A stretch of 64,000 bases of DNA from NCBI RefSeq assembly GCF_000801105.2, contig NC_079517.1, positions 1,860,001 to 1,924,000 of the forward strand, given 5' to 3'. Below are positions 37,901 to 46,200 of this stretch, in pieces. The notes beneath the pieces were generated by a model. That model was not told where the DNA came from and did not search any database. It saw only the letters and a list, made by a program, of their open reading frames with translations. The DNA comes from Raphanus sativus. Its lineage: Eukaryota > Streptophyta > Magnoliopsida > Brassicales > Brassicaceae. A program made the translations under genes and the position numbers. Numbering within the stretch: position 1 is the first letter of the stretch; each line of letters begins with the position of its first letter.

Positions 37901-39327
37901 ATAGTATAGATTTGTATATTTTTCAATATGTGTGAAAATTTTAAAACATACATTACTGAATGATTTTTAAGATTTATTTACAAATAAAAAATTTTAAAAA
38001 TATAATACTTAAGATTTTTTTTCAAAACATAAATATAAATTTATTATTATCATTTATAATAGTAATATATGTATTAATAAGTAGCTATTAACTTCGCAAT
38101 GGACACGTTAAAAGTTAGAGTAATTAACATAATTTATACCTTTAATTATAACCATTATACACCAATTTATCCCAAAATATATAGAAAAACTCTGAATAGT
38201 TTTTTTGTTATTTTAAGTTATCCAACTTATCCTAAAAACTAAATTTCCCAAATATTTTTATCCAAAATATTAAAATTTATATGAATTGCCTGATTTATAT
38301 CTGAAAACCTCTCAAAATCTGTTTTTCACCGTGAATCGTCCAAAATTAACCGAAAAACTAGAAATGAACCATAAACGAATTGGAACCAAAAAATCATCGA
38401 GTATTAGTCGGTTCTTATAATTGTTTCCGAACCGATCCGGAACCGAAAATAACCGAACTGGATCCAAACCGAATTTCATATATAACCGAACTATTCCTAT
38501 ATTTCTAGATACGAAAATCGAAAAAACCAAATCGGAACCGAACCGAAAACCGAACGTCCATGCCTATCTAAACCAATGCAAATACACAAAATAATCTCTT
38601 AACAACATTGATAAAAAAAAAACTCTTAACAACCTTTCAAGTGATGATTATAAAGTTTTCCTAGATTTATTTTGTTTCCTCTACCTCGTTTACTTCCAAA
38701 TATTTGTATTTTATTTGGATTCTTCATACCTACTTAAATTCCCGCAAACCAATTCTTATTATATAAAAAAAAAATTGCGTATGTAGTCTAGAAGTTCGTA
38801 TTGATGCAAAAAAAAAAAAAAGTTTGTATTGATGTCGTTACTGTGTTATGATGCTGGTTGAAATTTGATGAAACACATGTTGAATAAAATATATATATGT
38901 ACCTTGATTGGTGGCTTGTTAGTTTCTCGGCCTCCAGCCTTCTATTGGCCCACCCGTAAACCCGGTTCAATGGATCAACGCCGTAGAAGACTGGAACCAC
39001 CATGTGGCCGCTGTTCCTCCGCCGCTTGATAACTTTTAAGAACTTAAGAACCCAAGGATCGAATAACTCCACCATATTGGAAATAACCACCACAGAAACC
39101 CTAGCCCCATCTGTCACCGCTTGATTCTGTTCAACAGAGAAGGGTTTGGTTTCCTGAAAGCCGCATGAGTCCACGAACACAGAGATGCCTTCCCGTCTTA
39201 AAGCCGCGGAGAGGTGGCTGACAAGAGAATACTGTACGGATTCCTCGCAGATGATGTTGACGCTGTGACTATTGTTAGACATCATCGGCGGCAAAACACG
39301 AGCAGCTTTTGGTTTCATAAATTCCAT
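25918..39327 (-). CDS. CHS3: TNL sensor CHS3/DAR4 orthologue without the LIM-DA1 domain
   Basis: Minus-strand exons are 39327-38903, 29460-28338, 28239-27940, 27841-27065 and 26961-25918. All junctions are GT-AG and in phase, giving 1222 residues. Sequence and place match Arabidopsis CHS3 (At5g17890), the sensor TNL paired with CSA1. Domains: a divergent TIR (about 20-140; [13 protein letters not shown] present but no WCLxEL motif, so the catalytic Glu is missing); NB-ARC with P-loop [12 protein letters not shown], kinase-2 [11 protein letters not shown] and [10 protein letters not shown], and MND in place of MHD; LRRs (about 517-870); and a post-LRR jelly-roll domain (about 880-1030, SVVVSFRDD). 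From about 1060 the tail is unique, with a doubled GGVxCFPL motif, and then stops. Col-0 CHS3 instead continues into coiled-coil, LIM and DA1-like peptidase regions, for about 1600 residues. Intron 1 is 9442 bases because of nested transposons. The gene is divergent from CSA1 with about 4 kb between start codons. The frame is intact, so it may be functional. Confidence 0.93.
29563..29763 (-). mobile_element. Truncated Stowaway-like MITE
   Basis: A TACTTCATCTGTTTCAAAAT end, like the CTCCCTCYGTTYCA family of Stowaway termini, starts about 29570. The opposite end is not found. It stops where the Helitron begins at 29764. Confidence 0.4.
29787..31199 (-). repeat. 3' LTR of the Athila-like element
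   Basis: It starts TGATGTTAGGAG and ends AAGACATCA on the + strand. It is nearly identical to 35707-37119. It contains the GTCGCTC motif island at about 30716-30995. Frames inside it (for example 30644-31105) are low-complexity artefacts of that island. Confidence 0.95.
30716..30995. repeat. GTCGCTC/GAGCGAC motif island in the left LTR
   Basis: The 7-mer GTCGCTC, its complement GAGCGAC and close variants recur about every 20 bases in both orientations, in locally GC-rich DNA inside an AT-rich LTR. Spacing is irregular, so this is not a simple satellite. Opposed copies could pair in RNA. Confidence 0.85.
31201..31209 (-). promoter_or_regulatory. Polypurine tract of the retroelement
   Basis: On the minus strand GTGGGGGAG ends immediately before the LTR start, the expected plus-strand primer site for reverse transcription. 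Confidence 0.8.
31210..33112 (-). other. Non-coding 3' interior of the retroelement
   Basis: This 1.9-kb stretch lies between the Gag-protease frame and the 3' LTR, where pol would be expected. It has no long frame. It contains T-rich runs (31854-31911 and about 32560-32579) and a second GTCGCTC motif island at about 32758-32945. Confidence 0.75.
33113..35578 (-). CDS. Retrotransposon Gag-protease polyprotein (Athila type)
   Basis: One minus-strand frame of 821 residues from the ATG at 35578; the frame extends to 35593 only without an ATG. The N-terminal half is an Athila-type Gag ([30 protein letters not shown], then [20 protein letters not shown]). It is followed by a Q/N-rich linker and an aspartic protease-like region with [20 protein letters not shown], where DLGA is the catalytic motif, and [11 protein letters not shown]. 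The frame ends after the protease with no link to reverse transcriptase. It would build virus-like particles and process itself, but cannot copy or integrate DNA. No stops or frameshifts are present, which fits its recent arrival. Confidence 0.93.
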   Translation of the reverse strand: MNLRSKGTSNLVPRATDIRALERECTRKRRQEEQQAQLQPLEAAMEEQQNPQNPNGPQQRPARPIGTYDRPNIHGPRLGIRAPAVAANNFEIKSGLLNCIENNKYHGLAVEDPFDHLDKFDSYCGMSKTNGVSEDALKLKLFPFSLGDKARQWEKSLPSDSITTWEDCKRAFLEKFFSTSRTAKLRNEISSFQQKNLEGFSEAWERFNGYQAQCPHHGFSKESLLSTFYRGALPMYRARLDTASNGFFLGRTEEEAEALVDNMVKSDAVYSGDHDRSSRGDDNQTRNEIKALQEKIDKLIADKATQAQVNFVGNPSQEIPPTVNEVEGLEGQEELCFINSNGSWYKKEPNFQYNNYQQKPYSNNQQSGYQPRNNQQSNYQPQQNSSPSSSAPQQSSTDALLKQILESQTRSEKHVGYELKNLHSKIDGSYNELNNKFTHLASSVKNLENQFASMSSHQNRQQGSLPGKSDQNPKEAKAVTLRSGKQLTPVTLTKDAEKQGEEVAINLDDEVVIVDEKTDAEILEKIVKAKGKGKVGEEKKTTKDGESAAPASESSPDPPPYEPKLPFPGRFKKQLLQKYKALFEKQMSEAQVTMPIIDAFMLIPQYSKLLKDVVAAKKKEMEGMMVLSHECNAIIQRLDAPEKLEDPGCFTLPCALGPMVFEKCLCDLGASVSLMPLSVAKKLGFTQYKKCRLSLVLADRSVKYPVGILENLPVKIGRYEIPTDFVVLEMGEEAQDPLILGRPFLATAGAIVNVKEGKIDLHLGKENILHFDIKEKMRNPTVFGQAFTIEEMNLSPADDLYDELPPEEDGVSTPLSASSPA
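35694..35706 (-). promoter_or_regulatory. Primer-binding site of the retroelement
   Basis: On the minus strand TGGCGCCGTTGCC lies a few bases inside the 5' LTR. This is the tRNA-primed site shared by Athila/Tat-type Ty3-gypsy elements, usually assigned to tRNA-Asp. Confidence 0.8.
35707..37119 (-). repeat. 5' LTR of the Athila-like element
   Basis: The partner of 29787-31199, also 1413 bp. It carries its own GTCGCTC island at about 36637-36915 and would contain the element's promoter. Confidence 0.95.
37467..37862. repeat. Old tandem duplication inside the Helitron
   Basis: About 180 bases (AATCAACC..ATATC, AATATTGTGATTGTCTTAAAT, TTATTAAGCATAT) recur about 218 bases downstream with many differences (AATATTGTGATTATCTTAAAT and so on). 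Confidence 0.65.
37911..38902 (-). other. Proximal part of CHS3 intron 1
   Basis: AT-rich intron. At about 38300-38560 it is enriched in CCGAA/AACCG motifs (AACCGAACCGAAAACCGAAC-like), a sequence type common in crucifer non-coding DNA. No coding sequence is seen. Confidence 0.55.
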
Positions 39328-39909
39328 CTCTCTCGGTTCTCTAATTCTTTACACTCATCCCATTTTCGTAGAACACACGCGGAACCCACCAAAAGGCAAC
39401 CCAAATTTTAACGTTGCTCACGAGTCAAGAATTTTTTTTTTTTAAGTTAAAGTGGTTGTACAAGACTTTTTGGCTCACTAAAAGCATCTCCAATGGTGCC
39501 ATTGGAGTCCTTAGATTATTAAACTATCTTTTTTAATTATTTTATTTGAATAGTTAAAGACTCTAATCAAAATTGTATGTCTAATGGTTTGTTCTCCGAT
39601 TTAGAGTTTTTAAAAATAAAAAATATTAAATTTAAAAATATGTGAAATTAAATATTTTATTTATTGCATGATTAAATATAAAGATACAATCATTATTAGT
39701 ATTTATCACCAAATTTGTTCTAAATTTTTTTAACTAAATCATTTTTAATTGTTCATATATATGCCATTTGATCAAGAGGAATTTTTTTTTCGTGTTGAAT
39801 CGAGAATGAAAAATATTTTTTTCAAAACGAAACACATTACTTTACCAACCCAATTAGACGATACCACATCTCTAATGACCAAGTCTTTATAATTTTAATT
39901 AAGAACTAA

Positions 39910-40140
39910 GAGCATGCCCATTGATGAACCCCTGGTTGGGGTTCATAATTTTAATTTTTTTTTGTTTGACTTTTAATAAAGAAAAAAATAGAGAATTGAC
40001 GTGGCAGCGCACTAAATAATTATGACTCTGGTTCATCGCGAAGAGACGAAAAGTAAAGAATTCAATGCTTTATGATTTTTTATTACTTTTTTTTTGGGTC
40101 GCGTGTGAACCTATTGAATAACCTTTCAATGAACATGCTC
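39910..40140. mobile_element. PIF/Harbinger-like MITE, 231 bp
   Basis: The ends GAGCATGCCCATTGA and TCAATGAACATGCTC are inverted repeats with few mismatches. They are flanked by TAA on both sides (39907-39909 and 40141-40143). Non-coding. Confidence 0.75.
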
Positions 40141-40236
40141 TAATCCTTAGCTAACTTAGATTTTATAATATTATTGTATTCATATTAACCTATGACTAAG
40201 TGTCAAAGACTCATGATAAATTTCCAGGTGCTCTAA

Positions 40237-40414
40237 GAACAACTCCATTGAGTAGTTTTCAACCAAAATATCTAAAAATAATTTTATATGCATTTTGGGT
40301 TTTGTTTTACACAAAACTTAGAATCCAACAATTACATATACATATATTAACATGTACATACATATGAAAATACTTTTAAATATTTTAGTTGAGAATCTTT
40401 CATTAGGGTTGTTC
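40237..40414. mobile_element. Second small TAA-flanked MITE, 178 bp
   Basis: The ends GAACAACTCCATTGAG and CATTAGGGTTGTTC are imperfect inverted repeats extending inward (TTTTCAACC / AGTTGAGAA). TAA flanks both sides (40234-40236 and 40415-40417). Confidence 0.65.
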
Positions 40415-40851
40415 TAAAAGCATGCTCACGGTTAAGACACATAAAAGTTGCTAAAACTGAATTAATATTTTAATTATTTATTTATTTATTTTATGTAGGA
40501 AATAGAACTAATAATTGAAGAACACGTATGTGATGGGTTTCTGAACAGTGTATTTATGCTTAGACTACTTTCAATGGAAGTCTTTCCATTTGATTCGTAA
40601 TATATGTGTTATGTATATATATGTATGTATATATTTATATATGTATAAATAATTGTGGGGTTCACAATTATTATGAAACCAGAAAGAAACTGTATACAAT
40701 AAAAAACTGTATACAATAATAAATAAATAAAATTACAAAATTTATGCGGGGTCTATGGCGATCTTTCCAGCTAATCAAATGTACATGCTAAAATAAATTC
40801 GCAGTTGAACTATTCTGACACTAAAATGGCATAGTAAATTAATACATTGTA

Positions 40852-41361
40852 CTATTATATTAGTAAATCGACATCTGAAAGCCGACTGATTTATGAATTT
40901 AAAATTCAGAATTGTACGAATTTATCTCCTTTTATTTGTATTAATATCGTTGAGATGATCTATTTTTTTAGAGTTTAGATAGGGTCGTCTCTAACAGTTT
41001 GTAGGTTTTCAGAATCTTTAGTAAAATAATATAACATTAGTTATATATATATTTTTTTTTTCTAAATCAGAATTTGCTCCATTGCTTTATTCTACTTACA
41101 TATGCTAAAAGACAACTCTATGTCTAAAGACTAAACAATAATTTACCATGTCAGCATCATGCTTACCGTTATCTATTATATTAGTAAATCGACATCTCAA
41201 AGCCGACTGATTTATGAATTTAGAATTCAGAATTGTACGAACTTATCTCCTTTTATTTGTATTAATATCGTTGATGATCTATTCTTTTAGAGTTTAGATA
41301 GGGTCGTCTCTAACAATTTGTAGGTTTTCAGAATCTTTAGTAAAATAATATAACCTTAGTT
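40852..41361 (+). repeat. Tandem duplication of about 190-bp blocks in the CHS3-CSA1 promoter
   Basis: The block 40852-41044 (containing AGTAAATCGACATCT, AGCCGACTGATTTATGAATT and ATAGGGTCGTCTCTAACA) recurs at 41173-41361. Offset is 321 bases and the copies are about 95 percent alike by eye. Confidence 0.85.
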
Positions 41362-41386
41362 AATATTATATATATATATATGTGTA

Positions 41387-42038
41387 TTAAGCATAAAATT
41401 AAGAGAAAATATATGCATTTAACCTAATTATTTGCCAAATGATTTACCACAAGTCTTTTCTATAATCTTTATACAAAAAATATTACAAGACTATTAAAAT
41501 TGATGACATGTCATATGGTTAAATATGACATGAAAAATTACATCTAATGATGATATATTTTGGAAAAAACTTTTTAAAATATTGCAGTAACTCATATATT
41601 ACATTTAATTTTGATTTATATTTTTGGTAAATTTTATAGAATATGGTAATAACTCATAAATCATTACTAGAATAAATATATTCAAATATAACATTTTGAA
41701 TTTTGAAATATTATTTAATTTTACTTTTATAAATATACATTTTCTATTATCTAAAATTTTCTAAATTTAAAAAAAAAATTAAAAAATCATAATATCATTA
41801 GTTTCTTTTAAATATCTACAAATTTTATAATATTGTTTAGTTTTATTTTTTGATAACTATGGAAATTTATATGATTTTTTAGTAATTTTGTACAAGTTGA
41901 TATAATATATTTAACCAAAAGAAATAGATAGATTTTTTATCTAAGATTCTAATTTTAAGTATATATAATATATATATATATATATTCTTAAATATAATTT
42001 AAAATAAACCAAATTATTTTCTCTTAATTTATGCCTAA
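41387..42038. mobile_element. TIR element of about 652 bp
   Basis: The left end TTAAGCATAAAATTAAGAGA and the right end, whose complement is TTAGGCATAAATTAAGAGA, are inverted repeats of about 23 bases with two differences. The body is AT-rich and non-coding. A clear target duplication could not be fixed, so the family is open. Confidence 0.6.
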
Positions 42039-42404
42039 TTAGATGATATATATTAATTATTGGTAAAAAATAATAAAATATAATATTAATAAATTATATT
42101 TTAAAATATAATAAAAATTTATCAGCGCACATAGTTATTCTAAAAATTTACAGGAAAATACCTAGTTTTATATATTATATGACTATTTAGATTACGGAAA
42201 AGTCTGAAAGAGTTTTAAATGTGATCTGGTGGAGGGTCTCTATTAAAATGAGAACGAGGGCCCAAAATGGTGACTGTAACAGCTGAAAACACGAAACCAA
42301 TAGTATTTTGTCTGGAGGTAGATGGCCGTATGGGTTGACGAAGTCAATAGACAAAACCAATCGTTCATGATATTCGTTTACACGTTTGTTTTTTTTTTCT
42401 GAGA

Positions 42405-42715
42405 AAACATACGTTTGTTTAAGAAAAGAAAAACCTAACTAATGCATTGGTTTTGAACCAAGTCTATGTTTGATTTACGCATAAGCATTTGTAAGTGAAC
42501 TTAAGATCTAATACTAAATTCGAACAAAAAAGTCTACATTTATATTCCGTTTCAACTGGTAAACATACGTTTGTTTAAGAAAAAAAAACCTAACTAATGC
42601 ATTGGTTTTGAACCAAGTCTATGTTTGATTTACGCATAAGCATTTGTAAGTGAACTTAAGATCTAATACTAAATTCGAACAAAAAAGTCTACATTTATAT
42701 TCCGTTTCAACTGGT
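42405..42715 (+). repeat. Near-perfect 156/155-bp tandem duplication upstream of CSA1
   Basis: Unit 1 (42405-42560) and unit 2 (42561-42715) both run AAACATACGTTTG to CAACTGGT. They appear to differ only in an A-rich run. A third copy starts and fails after AAACATA. The lack of divergence means a recent event. Confidence 0.92.
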
Positions 42716-43282
42716 AAACATATAGATAGAGAAGACAATGATCTTAAATCACCAATTCCCCGCCCCCAGTTTTAAAGATCCTATCTTCTATCATTTGAAA
42801 CTGTACAAATAATATGAAGGTTATGTTAAATAAAATAAAATTATAGATCTGTATATATTGAAAACATAATTATACACAAAGGTTTTAAAGAATGGTAAAC
42901 CTTTTGAAATAATAGAGGGCAATCATAGAAATTTTCCTAAATAATTATTTCAGGGGGGCAATCATAGAAATTTTACCATGTAAATCATAAAAATTATGAA
43001 TAATCAATGAAAATGCACAAAAATAAATATTTTATGGTGGGCAGCTGCCACCCTTCCTCTCCACCTCCCTCCGCCAATGCTCCCACTAACGAAATATTTA
43101 ACTTCTCCCACTATACCCACGGTCTACATTTAATTGATTTTATCGTTTCTTATAGTTTTTAACTCCATATAATATAATAACGTACTAGAAAGGATTGACT
43201 TATTCTTATGGGAGTCTCCTCAAAACAGAGCATATGATTTGAAAGCTCCAAAGCCAGAAAAAAAAGTGTAAGAAAATTTGAC

Positions 43283-46200
43283 ATGGCAAACTGCTCATCC
43301 TCCTCTTCCAGGGCGAAAGCAGACGAGGAGACACCCCAAGAACAAGTGTTCATTAATTTCCGCGGAATCGAACTGCGCAACAGCTTCGTTAGCCATCTCA
43401 ACAAAAGCTTAAAAAATAATCGGATCAATGCCTTTATAGACACAGATGAAGAGATGGGCCAAAGTTTGGATGTTCTGCTCACAAGGATCGAACGGTCCAA
43501 GATCGCTCTAGCGATATTCTCTCCAAAGTACACGGAGTCAAACTGGTGCTTGAAGGAGCTTGCAAAGATGAATGAAAGAATGGCACAGAGCAAGCTCGTA
43601 GTGATTCCAATCTTCTACAAAGTGGAGCCTGTTGCTGTAAAAGAACTCATGGGAGAGTTCGGTGATAATTTTAGGCAGCTAGTGAAGTCTATTGACAAGA
43701 ATACGAAGAAAAAATGGAAGGAGGCGTTAAAATCTGTTCCTTACTCAATGGGTGTCGTGTTAACACAGAAAAGGTAATTTTTCTTTTTTGCTATGATCTT
43801 GAGAACTTAGTGTTTTGAACACACGCAAATATGATACACGAAGAAGCAAGAATACTTGGAAGAAAACACGACTAAAGGAAATATATATTTTACAGTTTGT
43901 AGTTCACTATGTGAATTAATAATTTACAATCTTACCTGTATTTATAAAAGCCCAAATTTTGATTTTTCTTTTACTTTTATGAAAAATTTCTTATCTACTA
44001 AAACAGTGCTTCTAGTCTTAAATTTTTATTTTGGTGTAAATAATCTAATATAATCTTAAACTTTATAACGAATTTTCAATATTGAACCCCAATCTGAGTT
44101 ATCAATTTTGGTAAAGAGCCAATTAATAGATGAGAGTTTTTTTAATGGTAATTACGAATCCGCTTTGCGTGTACGAGTGTGTTTAAATTTAAGTCACTCC
44201 AGAATCAACACATAACTAAAATAGTATTTATCTTCCCTCCTTTGTTCACAGCGATGAAGACGAGATCATCGGAAAAGTTGTCAAGGAGGTCAAGAGAGTG
44301 CTAAGCAGACTTTCACAGGCTTCTCCTAACACCCTAGAATGTACTATACCATCACTTCAAAGACACCAGAAGTGTCATGAAAGCTCTTGGGGAATCAAAC
44401 ACCGACTTGAGCAACTAGAAGAAAAGTTATGCATTGGGATAGAGGAAACAACTCGTATTATTGGTGTTGTTGGGATGCCTGGCATTGGTAAAACCACTCT
44501 CGCTAGGAAGCTATACGAAGAGCTGAATAACGAATTCTTGAGCCACGTGTTAATAGAAGATATACATGAAATTTCAAAGGGCTACGGGTTGGGTTACTTA
44601 ACCAAAAAACTATTGGATGGTTTATTGACTAACAAGAATCCCAACGGTGAGGTCGTCCATGAAGCTTACAAGGATCAATTACTAAAACACAAACACAAAG
44701 CCTTTGTTGTCCTCGACGGTGTTAGTAGCAAGGAACAAATCAATGCTCTTCTCGGTGAACGTGATTGGATTACGCCGGGAAGCAAGATTGTCATTGCAAC
44801 AAGCGATAAGTCGTTGATACAAAACTTGGTCGATGATACTTTTGAAGTCCCCCGGTTAAGCGACAGGGACGCCTTACACCACTTTATGCATTATGCGTTT
44901 GATGATCAAGCAGAAGATGATGCTCTTGAGCCAGGAAAGTTCTCGAAGCTTTCAAATGATTTCGTGCATTACACCAAAGGAAATCCACTAGCTCTGAAGA
45001 TATTGGGCGCAGAACTTCTAGGGAAAGACAAGACTCATTGGGAATCAAAGCTAGCTGCGTTGACACAACACCATAGAAGTCCACCCGGACAGAGCACAAG
45101 CAAGATGCTTCACAATTTATGGAAAGGAAGCTATGATAGATTGTGTCAACATCAGAAAGATACTCTTCTGGACGTGTCTTGCTTCAAGTCGCTAGATGAG
45201 GACTACGTAACGAGTTTATTGAATTCGGATGGCGCCAAGAATGAAATAGAAGATCTTGTTAACAAGTTCATGATTAATATTTATGCTGGCAAAGTAGAGA
45301 TGCATGATACATTGTTTATGCTCTCCAAGGAGCTTGGTCGAGAAGCTACCGCTACTGATGGAAAGGGGCGACATAGGTTGTGGCACCATCAGACGATAAC
45401 TACTTTGTTGGAGAAAAATAAGGTAATGCTGAAACCTAGCTTGGTTGTTATTTGAGTATATATGTTTACATGTTCCCTTACGTCAATCCACAGTATATGT
45501 TATGAAACGTTGAAAGTGACATATTACATTGACTTAACTCCATACGTTAGCATCAAGCTTATTCAGGAGGACTAGCACGCGGTTTGCCACAAGATGAACA
45601 GATTTTTACAGCTTTAGTTTTTTTTTTTTTGAACATTTCTTTATAAAAACTTCAGCAAACAAGTAACACAAAGTGTAAAACAGTTTTTTTTTTGTTTGAA
45701 TTGATTTTAACATTCTTTAAAAAGGAATTAATTTAGCATTCTTTCAAACAAAAAAAAAACTTCTTGGATAAATTATATTTTTGTCTAAATTCATCTGTAA
45801 TTTTGTGTTGTTGTTTGCCGCTGGTCAACAGGGAGCTGGTAATGTCAGATCTATATTTCTTGACTTGGCCGATTTAAAAAGGACAAAGAGCTTCGACAGC
45901 AACGCCTTTGCTAAGATGAGTGATCTAAGATACCTCAAAATCTACAGCACTCATTGTCCTCAAGAATGTGAACGTGACATTAAACTAAACTTCCCAGACG
46001 GACTCCATCTACCTTTGAATGAGCTGCGATGTCTCCACTGGTTGAAATTTCCACTGAAAGAAGTTCCACAAGATTTCAACCCTGTTAATTTGGTTGACCT
46101 CAAGCTTCCTCACAGCAACATTGAACGAGTTTGGGAAGATAATAAGGTGATTTCTCCATAGTTTCTGGAAGATTTTGTCTGAATCTTTGTTGATGTTATA

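Larger units (their letters stand above)
29764..37910 (-). mobile_element. Non-autonomous Helitron, split by an LTR element
   Basis: On the minus strand the element starts with TC (TCTATACTATTATTTGAG) at 37910. It ends with the hairpin GCCCGCAAGTGCGGGC followed by AAAACACCTAG at 29764. The flanks are A before TC and T after CTAG, exactly the Helitron insertion rule (A|TC...CTRR|T). After removing the retroelement at 29787-37119 and its 5-bp target duplicate, the Helitron is about 809 bp and non-coding. The retroelement landed in the loop of the terminal hairpin. The inner part holds an old tandem duplication. Confidence 0.8.
39328..43282. promoter_or_regulatory. Shared bidirectional promoter region of CHS3 and CSA1
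   Basis: This 3955-base region separates the two start codons and must hold both promoters. It has no gene. It is loaded with MITEs (39910-40140, 40237-40414, 41387-42038) and two tandem duplications (40852-41361 and 42405-42715). Core promoter elements could not be assigned with confidence. Confidence 0.7.
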
